NCBI GenBank assembly: GCA_016704145.1
Contig: JADJAS010000005.1
Span: forward strand, 124,001-188,000
Origin: Rhodocyclaceae bacterium
GTDB lineage: Bacteria; Pseudomonadota; Gammaproteobacteria; Burkholderiales; Rhodocyclaceae
Length of the DNA: 64,000 bases
Reading direction: 5' to 3'
Part shown: positions 15,872-25,367 of the stretch, one piece after another
Layout: each line of letters opens with the position of its first letter
How positions within the stretch are numbered: position 1 is the first letter of the stretch
Made by a program: the position numbers and the translations under genes
Notes under the pieces: model-generated
The model's database searches: none
Seen by the model: the letters and a program-made list of their open reading frames with translations, nothing else
Told to the model about the DNA's origin: nothing

Positions 15872-15948
15872 GGCGGCGCCGGATTCGAACCGGATCATAG
15901 TGCTGGCACGCCAACCCTAACCATTCCCATTGGAAACAGCCGCCTCAA
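15872..15948 (-). other. tRNA-like relic
   Basis: The minus strand starts and ends with arms GAGGCGGC / GCCGCCTC (8 bp) and has a T-arm-like CCGG-TTCGAAT-CCGG. The middle does not fold into a normal anticodon arm. Instead there is a hairpin around TTGG-CGTG-CCAG. It lies between the phage F and G fragments. It is probably a degenerate or phage tRNA-like structure rather than a working tRNA. Confidence 0.35.
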
Positions 15949-15967
15949 TGCAGTATAGGGCAGAAGC

Positions 15968-16081
15968 ATGATCCCCTTCAAGATCGAGATCCACGACGAC
16001 GGCGTTACCGCCGCCTTGCGCCGCCTCGGCGAGCGCGCCGCCAATCCGGCGCCGGCGCTCAAGGCCATCGCAGCATCGTAA
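15968..16081 (+). pseudogene. Mu-like phage gpG (virion morphogenesis / tail completion) 5' fragment
   Basis: The frame MIPFKIEIHDDGVTAALRRL... resembles the start of Mu gpG-type proteins, which normally follow gpF. It stops after 37 residues, exactly where sequence homologous to type I-E cas1 begins on the other strand. The order F-G is preserved, so a Mu-like prophage was once here. Confidence 0.5.
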
Positions 16082-16316
16082 CCGCACTTCGCGTTCCGGA
16101 TTCCCGACTTTCTTTGCCGCCACCGGCACGACAGTTTCGAACTTGAACACATCGGCCACAGGCGACGCCGCCGACCGGAACATGAGTGCGAACGCCCGTC
16201 ACATCGACAACGACGAACGCACCGTCGATGACATCCAGGTTGCCACGCTCGATGTAGAGAATCGACAGACGGTCCTTGATCGGAATTGGGCGTAGCGGCG
16301 GCAACAGGTCGGCCAC
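16079..16316 (-). pseudogene. cas1: Shattered type I-E cas1
   Basis: From a GTG at 16314-16316 the minus strand encodes ADLLPPLRPIPIKDRLS and GNLDVIDGAFVVVDVTG through VRTHVPVGGVAC, the N-terminal ~50 residues of type I-E Cas1. At 16158 the frame shifts and the sequence jumps to VADVFKFETVVPVA ... NPEREVRLRC, a block from near the Cas1e C-terminus. About 190 residues, including the catalytic glutamate region, are missing. It starts 11 bp after the DUF3368 toxin stop on the same strand. Downstream, where cas2 should be, lie the phage fragments and then the two I-E repeats, so the normal cas1-cas2-array order is still visible. Confidence 0.75.
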
Positions 16317-16327
16317 GACGCGGGCGG

Positions 16328-16813
16328 CTATTCGCCGGCAAGCCGCAATGCGTCGACGACAAGCGCATCGCCCAGAAAGTAGCCCGATTGTCGCAAGCGA
16401 TCCAGCAAGGGCCGAACCTCCGCAACGAGCCCTTTGCGCTTTCCGAGGACAAGAACACCAACCGTGCCGAGCAAGGGACATCCGAGCCGGGACGCGACGG
16501 CACGTCCGGCTTTATCGTCAATGAGCACGCCGCCACCCACCTCCAGAGCAACAGCGATGGCGCTGGCCTCTCCGGCATCGATACCCCAGGCGCAATCGAT
16601 ATCCGGCGCATCGATCAGGCGAAACAAACGTCGATCAACAGCATTCCGGATGGCTAGGCCCTCGTCGCAATCGGGCTTGACTTCGCACTCCGCCAGAACA
16701 GTGGACGTCACCATGACCCGGAATAACTTGGCGGGCAGCGCCAATTGTTCCAGCCGAGCTAGGGCAATCAGCGGTCCGGCATCGGCCACGACGAGTCTAT
16801 TCGAAGGCGTCAA
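16328..16813 (-). CDS. DUF3368 PIN-like toxin
   Basis: The 161-residue product has PIN-fold acidic motifs: VVADAGPLIAL at the start, GEASAIAVA in the middle and VLIDDKAGR later. This matches DUF3368 toxins, which are usually encoded with UPF0175 antitoxins. The start chosen is TTG at 16811-16813, which overlaps the antitoxin stop by 17 bases. A longer upstream ATG frame runs inside the antitoxin gene. By analogy with PIN toxins it would cleave RNA; this is not shown. The stop lies 11 bp before the cas1e remnant. Confidence 0.75.
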   Translation of the reverse strand: MTPSNRLVVADAGPLIALARLEQLALPAKLFRVMVTSTVLAECEVKPDCDEGLAIRNAVDRRLFRLIDAPDIDCAWGIDAGEASAIAVALEVGGGVLIDDKAGRAVASRLGCPLLGTVGVLVLGKRKGLVAEVRPLLDRLRQSGYFLGDALVVDALRLAGE

Positions 16814-17120
16814 CTTCCCGATCCAGTTCGCCGGGCGCGTAGCGTGCAACGGCAATTTGCATGCTGCCCAACAGATCGATGAATTCCGACAAGCTCATGG
16901 CAGCCAATTTGGCGCCCTGCGCCAACGTGATGCGGTCTTCGTCGAATAGCTTGACCGCCAGCGCAACATTGATGCCGTTCTTCAACAGCAACTCGTCGAA
17001 TGGCACCGCGACGAACACCGGATGACCATGCTTAGTCACAACCGATAACTTGCCGGCCTCGGCATCGCGCACCAAGTCTCCGGTTCGGTCCCTCAGATCG
17101 CGGATGGTGAAGGTTTGCAT
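16797..17120 (-). CDS. Fused Phd-type / UPF0175 antitoxin
   Basis: The 107-residue product starts at the ATG with a perfect AGGAGGT site 5 bases upstream. Residues 1-50 (MQTFTIRDLRDRTGDLVRDA...FVAVPF) look like a Phd/YefM-type DNA-binding antitoxin domain. Residues 55-105 (INVALAVKLFDEDRITLAQGAKLAAMSLSEFIDLL) match the UPF0175 family. It is therefore a two-domain antitoxin for the DUF3368 toxin that follows. Upstream, GTGTGC occurs twice (about 17141-17160), a possible autorepression site. Confidence 0.75.
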   Translation of the reverse strand: MQTFTIRDLRDRTGDLVRDAEAGKLSVVTKHGHPVFVAVPFDELLLKNGINVALAVKLFDEDRITLAQGAKLAAMSLSEFIDLLGSMQIAVARYAPGELDREVDAFE

Positions 17121-17197
17121 GGCGACCTCCTGGCTAAATAATGCACACACTTGATGGCACACTTTAACTTATTCAACGGAGCAATAGCAAGCCGCAG

Positions 17198-17278
17198 GCG
17201 ATTGGATCGGGGCGGAATCACCGCTTCGGCGCCCGCCGCTTCGATGGTGGCCACGAAATGGTCAGCATCGTAGCGTCC
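17198..17278 (-). pseudogene. IS5-family transposase scrap
   Basis: The minus strand encodes GRYDADHFVATIEAAGAEA followed by VIPPRSNR, a well-known block near the catalytic region of IS5-type DDE transposases. Nothing else of the IS remains. It ends 10 bp from the leader-distal end of the CRISPR array. Confidence 0.6.
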
Positions 17279-17287
17279 GAATGGATT

Positions 17288-20200
17288 GTTTCAATCCTCG
17301 CCCGGCTCACGTGAGCCGGGCGTCGTGGGCGCGAGATCGCCGACCCGGTGATATGGAAGTTTCAATCCTCGCCCGGCTCACGTGAGCCGGGCGTCGACAT
17401 TGCCGGCCTGGGGATGCATGCACGATGGGGTTTCAATCCTCGCCCGGCTCACGTGAGCCGGGCGTCCAGGATTCAACCAGCAGCTTGCCGATGCGGGTGA
17501 GTTTCAATCCTCGCCCGGCTCACGTGAGCCGGGCGTCCTTGGCGCCAGCAACGCCTACAAATGTGCAGAGAAGTTTCAATCCTCGCCCGGCTCACGTGAG
17601 CCGGGCGTCCAGGTCAATCAATCAACGACGAGCTGACATGACTAGTTTCAATCCTCGCCCGGCTGGTGAGCTTCTCCAGGGCCGTGCGTTTCAATCCTCG
17701 CCCGGCTCACGTGAGCCGGGCGTCGAGGCGCGTCTGCGTCAATCTCGCCGTCGCCGCCGTTTCAATCCTCGCCCGGCTCACGTGAGCCGGGCGTCATCAG
17801 GTGTGGGTTGTCTGTCACCCATGCGCGTTTCAATCCTCGCCCGGCTCACGTGAGCCGGGCGTCCATTTCTTCGGCTACCTCAAGCGCGGAAGCTGTGCGT
17901 TTCAATCCTCGCCCGGCTCACGTGAGCCGGGCGTCGCGCCACGCCGTTCCCGGCGTGCAGACCTGCGTCGTTTCAATCCTCGCCCGGCTCACGTGAGCCG
18001 GGCGTCCACCATGGCCGAGGACGCCGCCGCCCTGATCCCCGTTTCAATCCTCGCCCGGCTCACGTGAGCCGGGCGTCGATAAACTCGTCGACATCCTCAG
18101 CAGCGGCGACGACGTTTCAATCCTCGCCCGGCTCACGTGAGCCGGGCGTCGCTGGCGTAACGATGCTGCGGCGGCCAACGCGCAGTTTCAATCCTCGCCC
18201 GGCTCACGTGAGCCGGGCGTCCTCAGGCGCGTCAGCGCCGGTATGGTTTGATTCAGGTTTCAATCCTCGCCCGGCTCACGTGAGCCGGGCGTCAACCAAG
18301 GAGCCAATCATGGACGCACCGAAATTTGTTTCAATCCTCGCCCGGCTCACGTGAGCCGGGCGTCACAGCGGCTTTCGAGGCATTTCCACCATTAGCAAGT
18401 TTCAATCCTCGCCCGGCTCACGTGAGCCGGGCGTCTGCCGGGGTCATTTTGGCAAGCGCCTGCTCATAGGCGTTTCAATCCTCGCCCGGCTCACGTGAGC
18501 CGGGCGTCATCTGGACACCAGTGCATCGCAAAGCAAGTACATCGTTTCAATCCTCGCCCGGCTCACGTGAGCCGGGCGTCGTGGCGGTCAGCGGCCAACA
18601 GCCTAGCGAGTTGTCGTTTCAATCCTCGCCCGGCTCACGTGAGCCGGGCGTCAACGCCCCGGCGGCGTTCAGGATGTCGGCAACCGGTTTCAATCCTCGC
18701 CCGGCTCACGTGAGCCGGGCGTCAGTTTGCGCTTCCAGTAACGGGTGGTCGTGGCCATGTTTCAATCCTCGCCCGGCTCACGTGAGCCGGGCGTCCGCTG
18801 ATTGGCCTCGCCTTGCGCGACGCCATCGGGGTTTCAATCCTCGCCCGGCTCACGTGAGCCGGGCGTCAGCAACGGCTGGCGATCGGCGGCGGAGTTGTCG
18901 ATGTTTCAATCCTCGCCCGGCTCACGTGAGCCGGGCGTCGCGCAGCCGGCTGACCGATGACGCCGGCCAGGTCGAGTTTCAATCCTCGCCCGGCTCACGT
19001 GAGCCGGGCGTCGCGCAGCCGGCTGACCGATGACGCCGGCCAGGTCGAGTTTCAATCCTCGCCCGGCTCACGTGAGCCGGGCGTCCTGTAAACCCGACCA
19101 TTCTCCATATTGTCTACGTTGTTTCAATCCTCGCCCGGCTCACGTGAGCCGGGCGTCCTGTAAACCCGACCATTCTCCATATTGTCTACGTTGTTTCAAT
19201 CCTCGCCCGGCTCACGTGAGCCGGGCGTCGCGCTCGATTTCGGAGATGCCGCCGCCTTTGACGGTTTCAATCCTCGCCCGGCTCACGTGAGCCGGGCGTC
19301 GGCCGTGGCGTGAGGTGCGCGCCAAGGGTGGCAAGTTTCAATCCTCGCCCGGCTCACGTGAGCCGGGCGTCATGCGCTCGGCCTGGGGCAGGAAGGCCCT
19401 GCTGGAGTTTCAATCCTCGCCCGGCTCACGTGAGCCGGGCGTCCTTCGAAAACGCGGTGGCCTGACCATGGCGAAAGGTTTCAATCCTCGCCCGGCTCAC
19501 GTGAGCCGGGCGTCGCGCGACGGGATCTGCCTGGCCGTCGCCCTCGGCGTTTCAATCCTCGCCCGGCTCACGTGAGCCGGGCGTCCGAAGACATGCGGGT
19601 TTTCACGCAACCAGTCGATGTTTCAATCCTCGCCCGGCTCACGTGAGCCGGGCGTCCCGCAACGGCGGTTGGGGAGCAGAGCCAAATGCTTGGTTTCAAT
19701 CCTCGCCCGGCTCACGTGAGCCGGGCGTCTTTCGCGTAAGCGCGGTAGCACAAGTAGTTGGTAAGTTTCAATCCTCGCCCGGCTCACGTGAGCCGGGCGT
19801 CGTGTTGGGTGGATGAGGCCGAGCCGGTGACGGAAGTTTCAATCCTCGCCCGGCTCACGTGAGCCGGGCGTCGAGAAGGCATCATACTGTGCCGTCGGCT
19901 CTACATGTTTCAATCCTCGCCCGGCTCACGTGAGCCGGGCGTCGACCATCAGGTGCATGTCCTCGATCTTTACAGAACGTTTCAATCCTCGCCCGGCTCA
20001 CGTGAGCCGGGCGTCACGAGCGACGGGGTGTGCCCCAGTGCATCTTCGGAGTTTCAATCCTCGCCCGGCTCACGTGAGCCGGGCGTCATCTGGACACCAG
20101 TGCATCGCAAAGCAAGTACATCGTTTCAATCCTCGCCCGGCTCACGTGAGCCGGGCGTCTACATTTGTCCGAGCCATACCTTCCTTATGCGTGGTTTCAA

Positions 20201-22612
20201 TCCTCGCCCGGCTCACGTGAGCCGGGCGTCTCGCCACCTTGGCTACGGGGAGACGCCGACGGTATGTTTCAATCCTCGCCCGGCTCACGTGAGCCGGGCG
20301 TCTCCGCGCACACCGTCCGCCCGCCCTCCTGATAAACGTTTCAATCCTCGCCCGGCTCACGTGAGCCGGGCGTCCTGACGCCGTGGTAGTGACAGGTGCC
20401 ACCAGACTTGTTTCAATCCTCGCCCGGCTCACGTGAGCCGGGCGTCCCTGGTGACGGTCTTCTTTCCCTTGATCGCCGTTGCGTTTCAATCCTCGCCCGG
20501 CTCACGTGAGCCGGGCGTCTTGGCCGCCGCAGCATCGTTACGCCAGCCGGGGCGTTTCAATCCTCGCCCGGCTCACGTGAGCCGGGCGTCTGTGTTGGGT
20601 GGATGAGGCCGAGCCGGTGACGGAAGTTTCAATCCTCGCCCGGCTCACGTGAGCCGGGCGTCCTCGGAGGTTTTGCCTAGTTGACGGACAAAGTATAGTT
20701 TCAATCCTCGCCCGGCTCACGTGAGCCGGGCGTCGGCGTACGCATCGGCAGGGCGTATCGCGTCGAAGGTTTCAATCCTCGCCCGGCTCACGTGAGCCGG
20801 GCGTCATGAGCCAAGCGGAATAATGTGGTCTTCTAGATGTTTCAATCCTCGCCCGGCTCACGTGAGCCGGGCGTCAGCCCTTGCGCGCCCACTCTTCCTC
20901 GACGCGCTTGTTTCAATCCTCGCCCGGCTCACGTGAGCCGGGCGTCCTGAATGCCTGTGTTTATGGGGATTGTAGTAATAAGTTTCAATCCTCGCCCGGC
21001 TCACGTGAGCCGGGCGTCTTCAGGAATCAGGTTAAGGGAATCAGGAATCAGAGTTTCAATCCTCGCCCGGCTCACGTGAGCCGGGCGTCATGTCGGCAAC
21101 GCCCTCGCGCCCGAGCTTAACGAGTTTCAATCCTCGCCCGGCTCACGTGAGCCGGGCGTCCCGAAATTTGAGATGTTCAGGACCCAGAAAGATGGGTTTC
21201 AATCCTCGCCCGGCTCACGTGAGCCGGGCGTCGACGCCAAAGCGAATGTCAATCCATCGAGCAAACGGTTTCAATCCTCGCCCGGCTCACGTGAGCCGGG
21301 CGTCCAATCGCTGTGCCATCATTTGCACGACCGCCGAAGTTTCAATCCTCGCCCGGCTCACGTGAGCCGGGCGTCGGCCAACCTCGAAGCCGAGGCCCGC
21401 ACCGGAAACGTTTCAATCCTCGCCCGGCTCACGTGAGCCGGGCGTCTCGCTCCGTTCCGCCGCTTGGTCGCTTCTGCGCTGGTTTCAATCCTCGCCCGGC
21501 TCACGTGAGCCGGGCGTCCTGCATTGCACCATCAAGCCCCGTGTTTAGCAAGAGTTTCAATCCTCGCCCGGCTCACGTGAGCCGGGCGTCATCTTGCCTG
21601 AAATCCTGTGGCGTCCTGAATGTTGTTTCAATCCTCGCCCGGCTCACGTGAGCCGGGCGTCATCTGGACTGGCTGCGCGGCAAGGGCTACACGCCGGTTT
21701 CAATCCTCGCCCGGCTCACGTGAGCCGGGCGTCTCGGTTCGCCTGGTACCAATATGCGGTTCGATTGGTTTCAATCCTCGCCCGGCTCACGTGAGCCGGG
21801 CGTCGAGCGGGCGATGGTGCTGATCCCGGCTTACCGGAAGTTTCAATCCTCGCCCGGCTCACGTGAGCCGGGCGTCGCGCGATGCGCATCCGCTCGATGG
21901 CGTTGATGCGTTTCAATCCTCGCCCGGCTCACGTGAGCCGGGCGTCCCGCCGTGGCGCAGTCAGCATATGCCCAGGAGATGACGTTTCAATCCTCGCCCG
22001 GCTCACGTGAGCCGGGCGTCGAGGCAATCGACGCCATCAAGCGCTCGGAGCTGCCGTTTCAATCCTCGCCCGGCTCACGTGAGCCGGGCGTCCAGGCAGG
22101 CCGTCATTGATGACGCTGGCCAGCTTGTTTCAATCCTCGCCCGGCTCACGTGAGCCGGGCGTCGCCAGATAGATGCGCTCCAGCAGCGCGTCAGACAGTT
22201 TCAATCCTCGCCCGGCTCACGTGAGCCGGGCGTCACGGCTAACGCTAAGTAGACGACATCCCATGCAGCCGTTTCAATCCTCGCCCGGCTCACGTGAGCC
22301 GGGCGTCCTGCGCGGCACAGGCGTTGAATATTGATTCCGATGTTTCAATCCTCGCCCGGCTCACGTGAGCCGGGCGTCGCGCCTGGCCGCGTGCTGTTGT
22401 CATCAAGTCGTTTCATCCTCGCCCGGCTCAGGGGGGGCGGCGTGCGCGGTATCCTGTTTCAATCCTCGCCCGGCTACGTGAGCCGGGCGGCCCTGAGCGG
22501 CTTCTGCGCTGAGCCGGTTTCAATCCTCGCCCGGCTCACGTGAGCGGGCGTCCCTACGACTGCGCAAGAGGCAGCGTTTCAATCCTCGCCCGGCTCACGT
22601 GAGCCGGGCGTC
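17288..22612 (-). CRISPR. Type I-C CRISPR array, 76 repeat units
   Basis: I count 76 repeat units (75 spacers), with a 37 bp repeat starting GTTTCAATCCTCGCCCGGCT in plus orientation and spacers mostly 33-36 bp. The crRNA strand is the minus strand: repeats there end ATTGAAAC as in I-C, and the leader lies at 22613-22790. Each repeat contains a perfect 24 bp palindrome (arm CGCCCGGCTCAC). The unit at 17645 keeps only its first 20 bases. Those at 22410, 22456 and 22517 are degenerate, with spacers of ~10-25 bp. Spacers are duplicated: 18940/19013 and 19086/19158 in tandem, 18509/20088 and 19802/20591 at a distance. Open frames across the array are artefacts. Confidence 0.97.
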
Positions 22613-22790
22613 CGTTCGCGCGCAACCTCATGAATTACTTCGGCAAACCGAGGCCGGCGCGCGAACCCACCAGAACGCCGCCTTGACGACGTTCGATGTA
22701 TTTTGCCGTTCTTCAATTCAAGACGCAAAATCATGAACTTCCGATTCCCGCGAAACCCCCAGGAAAGGGGCGACACTTCACTTCCGCGCG
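22613..22790 (-). promoter_or_regulatory. CRISPR leader
   Basis: 178 bp between cas2 and the first repeat, without an ORF, AT-richer in the middle (TTGCGTCTTGAATTGAAG on the minus strand). A promoter for the array is expected here. The TTGAAT...AAAATA pair is a weak candidate. Confidence 0.6.
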
Positions 22791-23081
22791 TCATATCACC
22801 AGCGGCCCATCGAAATCGACGGCGCGGAACTTGCCATATTCGCGGACGTGCACATCGACCGGCTCGGTAAGCCGGTAGAAGCGCAGACAATCCTCCTCCA
22901 CCTTGATCTCGGCGAGCAAGCGTCGCTCCAGTTCCTCGAACCGGGCGGTGTCCACCTTGCACTCGAAGACCGATTTCTGAACGCGCTGCCCCATGCTCTC
23001 GCAAACGCGCGCCACGCGACGCAGCCGTTTGCGTCCGGCGGCGGTTTCCGTCGAGACATCGTAGCTGACGATCACTAGCAT
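22791..23081 (-). CDS. cas2: CRISPR-associated endonuclease Cas2, type I-C
   Basis: The 96-residue product starts [20 protein letters not shown], with the conserved aspartate of the beta1 strand (SYDV), and ends in the usual Cas2 C-terminal strand ([12 protein letters not shown]). Cas2 forms the integrase complex with Cas1 for spacer acquisition. The start at 23081 is 2 bp after the cas1 stop. Longer frames upstream are shadows of cas1. Confidence 0.93.
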   Translation of the reverse strand: MLVIVSYDVSTETAAGRKRLRRVARVCESMGQRVQKSVFECKVDTARFEELERRLLAEIKVEEDCLRFYRLTEPVDVHVREYGKFRAVDFDGPLVI

Positions 23082-23083
23082 GC

Positions 23084-24115
23084 TTACTTGGGACAGAACG
23101 GCAGATAGGTTTCGATGTCGCCGCGCACGGCACGCGCGAGCATCCGCGCCTGCACGAACGGCGCCAGCCCCAGCGCGACGCCCGACTCCAGCAAGGGATG
23201 CATCAAGGCCTCCTGCTTGCGCTCCTGGTACGCGGTCACCAGCGCGCGGCGCGCATCGTCCTTCAACGTCACGGCGCCACCGGGATGTTCCGCAAAATCG
23301 TCGACATCGAGCTGCCGGCGATTGACCAGCGTGAGCGCGAGACGATCGGCCAGCAGGGGCCGAAACTCTTCCATGAGGTCCAGCGCAAGGGCGGCGCGAC
23401 CGGGACGGAGCGCGTGCAGAAAGCCGATCTGTGGGTCCAGGCCCACACTCTCCACCGCCGAGCGCGCGTCGTTCATCAGCAAGGCATACAGGAACGAGAG
23501 CAGCGCGTTCATGCGGTCGAGCGGCGGGCGCCGCGTGCGGCCATTGGGCGTGAAACCGGCGCGCGCTTCCGGCCGCACCATCAAGCCGAGCACCGCGAAA
23601 TATCGCTTTGCCGCGTCGCCTTCGATGCCGCGCACGGCATCGAGATCGGCCGCGTGTTCGAGCCGCGCGAGCGCCCGGCCCAGTTCTTCCGCGGTTTCGG
23701 CAAGCGGCTCGCCGTCGTCGGCACGACCGGTCTCGCGCGCTCCGCGCAGCAGCACCTGTCGGCAATTCTTCAATTTGCCGGCGATGAGGGACTTCGCCGC
23801 CGCCAGACAAAAGTCAGGGGTGGCGGCACGCCGATGCTGCGCCTGCCTCAACAGCACGTTTCCCGATATCGGTCCCTCCAGCCTTGCCTTGAACCGGCCG
23901 TGGCCGTCGAGCAACACCAGGCTCTTGCCTTCATCGGCCAGGCGGTGCATCAGGCCGGGCGACACCATCACGTGGCCAAAGCAGACCACCGCGGAAAGAT
24001 GATGCAAGGGCACCCGCAAGCGAGTTTCCCGCTCGATCTCGACGCGCAGCGTGTCGTTGTCCAGATGGAGATAGCTGTCCGGCTGGGTCACATAGAGCGT
24101 GTTGAGCAGTTGCAT
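23084..24115 (-). CDS. cas1: CRISPR integrase Cas1, type I-C
   Basis: The 343-residue product has the full Cas1 plan. The metal ligands are visible as glutamate in [10 protein letters not shown], histidine in [10 protein letters not shown] and the acidic residue in [12 protein letters not shown]. The N-terminal block [19 protein letters not shown] is typical of I-C. It lies between cas4 and cas2 with gaps of 9 and 2 bp. A copy of the dispersed motif sits in frame at 23809-23833 and encodes RRAATPDF. All parts look intact, so adaptation should work. Confidence 0.95.
   Translation of the reverse strand: MQLLNTLYVTQPDSYLHLDNDTLRVEIERETRLRVPLHHLSAVVCFGHVMVSPGLMHRLADEGKSLVLLDGHGRFKARLEGPISGNVLLRQAQHRRAATPDFCLAAAKSLIAGKLKNCRQVLLRGARETGRADDGEPLAETAEELGRALARLEHAADLDAVRGIEGDAAKRYFAVLGLMVRPEARAGFTPNGRTRRPPLDRMNALLSFLYALLMNDARSAVESVGLDPQIGFLHALRPGRAALALDLMEEFRPLLADRLALTLVNRRQLDVDDFAEHPGGAVTLKDDARRALVTAYQERKQEALMHPLLESGVALGLAPFVQARMLARAVRGDIETYLPFCPK
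23809..23833 (+). repeat. Dispersed motif copy inside cas1
   Basis: AAAAGTCAGGGGTGGCGGCA + CGCCG, antisense to cas1, encoding RRAATPDF in the Cas1 frame without disrupting it. Confidence 0.6.
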
Positions 24116-24124
24116 GGCGATCCT

Positions 24125-24736
24125 TCAAGCGTCTGGATCGAACAGGCCGGTGATGGCGCGGCGCATCGCCGGCTGGCAAAGATCGGCCAGGGAACATTTC
24201 GCGCAACGCGCGTCGTTGGTCGGCGGCGGCACCGCGCCGGCATCGATCATCGCTCGCACCGCCGCCGTTGCCTCCTCCACGCGCCCGCGCAATGCACCGT
24301 CGATGCTCACCTCGCGCCGCCGCTTCGATTTGGCGTAGAACAGCGCCCCCGCCGGCACCGGCTTGCCGGTCATTTCCTCCAGACAAAGGGCTTGCGCGGC
24401 GAGCTGCACGTCGTCGCAGGCCGCGATCCAGGCGGCCTTGGCGCGATTGCCCACCTTGTATTCGACGGGATGCGCCGTGCCATCGGCCTCGAACTCGACG
24501 ACATCGGCCTTGCCGATCAAACCCAGCCGGTCGCTCCATACGGGCAGCGCGCGCTCGACGCGCAGACCGGCCCGCGTCTCGACACCCGGTTGATCCACCT
24601 GCCGGTGCACGGCCTGGCCGCGCAGCGTATGCAGGTTGTCGGCGAACACCTGCTCGACGTGGATCAGCGCGCACTGGCGCGGGCAGTAGCACCAGTGCTG
24701 GAGGGCGGAAATCGGGATGAAGTCGGGGCCATTCAC
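24125..24736 (-). CDS. cas4: Cas4 exonuclease, type I-C adaptation
   Basis: The 203-residue product has the Cas4 iron-sulfur cysteines (CYCPRQC near the start, CAKCSLADLC at the end) and the RecB-like nuclease core, with VEYKVG and a later QLAAQALCLEE helix. Cas4 trims prespacers and checks PAMs together with Cas1-Cas2. I prefer the GTG at 24736, 7 bp after the upstream toxin stop. An in-frame ATG at 24784 would overlap that gene. Confidence 0.9.
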   Translation of the reverse strand: MNGPDFIPISALQHWCYCPRQCALIHVEQVFADNLHTLRGQAVHRQVDQPGVETRAGLRVERALPVWSDRLGLIGKADVVEFEADGTAHPVEYKVGNRAKAAWIAACDDVQLAAQALCLEEMTGKPVPAGALFYAKSKRRREVSIDGALRGRVEEATAAVRAMIDAGAVPPPTNDARCAKCSLADLCQPAMRRAITGLFDPDA

Positions 24737-24743
24737 ACTGAAC

Positions 24744-25130
24744 CTACGCGCGCGCGTCCAAGGCTCGCGGGAGGCGACGGACACGGATTGCCCGCTCGGA
24801 TACCACCAGGAACAGTCCCTCCACGCATTCCGGCTCCGCCATCAACTGAAGGATCAACTCGGCAGGACGGGGTGGCGGATAGGCTTCCTGACGCAAGTAG
24901 ACAATGGCGGGAGGCGGCGGCAAACCGCGCGAGAAAACCAGTTCGCCGTAATCCCGATCATAAGTCAGCAACCATCGGCACTCGGCGCGGGCGCGAACGA
25001 GTACTTCGACATCCGGCGCACCCGCCATCGACTCTGACGCCCAAAGGACATCCGCGCCCTTCTCCCGCAACAAACGCACCGCCGGGCCGGGAAAGTTTTC
25101 ATTGGCCAGCAGTTTTGCCGCCCCTGTCAC
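24744..25130 (-). CDS. DUF5615 PIN-like toxin within the cas operon
   Basis: The 128-residue product begins with an acidic-strand motif (LLANENFPGPAVRLLREKG) and has LLTYDRDYGELVF in the middle, matching the DUF5615/Mut7-C-like PIN fold. Such genes are usually paired with DUF433 antitoxins, as here. It overlaps the DUF433 stop by 4 bp and ends 7 bp before cas4. By family it is a putative ribonuclease toxin; this has not been shown for this protein. Confidence 0.8.
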   Translation of the reverse strand: MTGAAKLLANENFPGPAVRLLREKGADVLWASESMAGAPDVEVLVRARAECRWLLTYDRDYGELVFSRGLPPPPAIVYLRQEAYPPPRPAELILQLMAEPECVEGLFLVVSERAIRVRRLPRALDARA

Positions 25131-25366
25131 GCGACCACCTTATGCACCGCGATGTACTCCTCCTCCTTGAGCATTTCAGCCGCGAACGCCAGCGCGGCGA
25201 GAATGTCCTCGCGCGTGATGTTGGGGTAAGACTCCAGTATCTGCTCGAAGCTCCAGCCGTTGGCCAGCCAACCGATAATCATCTCCACGGAAATGCGCGT
25301 GTCCTTGATACGCGGCTTGCCGACCAGGGTGTCGGGCGTGGCGACGATGCGGTCTTTCCAATCCAT
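25127..25366 (-). CDS. DUF433 antitoxin within the cas operon
   Basis: The 79-residue product (MDWKDRIVATPDTLVGKPRI, then KDTRISVEMIIGWLANGWSF) is a textbook DUF433 protein, a winged-helix antitoxin-type domain with the GKPxIKxTRI signature. It starts one base after the stop of the HicB-like gene and is translationally coupled to the DUF5615 toxin. It may regulate the operon as well as neutralise the toxin. Confidence 0.85.
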   Translation of the reverse strand: MDWKDRIVATPDTLVGKPRIKDTRISVEMIIGWLANGWSFEQILESYPNITREDILAALAFAAEMLKEEEYIAVHKVVA

Positions 25367-25367
25367 G

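Noticed and set aside
17425..22543. Many open frames with repeated PRPAHVSRAS or SSPGSREPGV peptides
   Set aside because: They are translations of the CRISPR repeats, not proteins.
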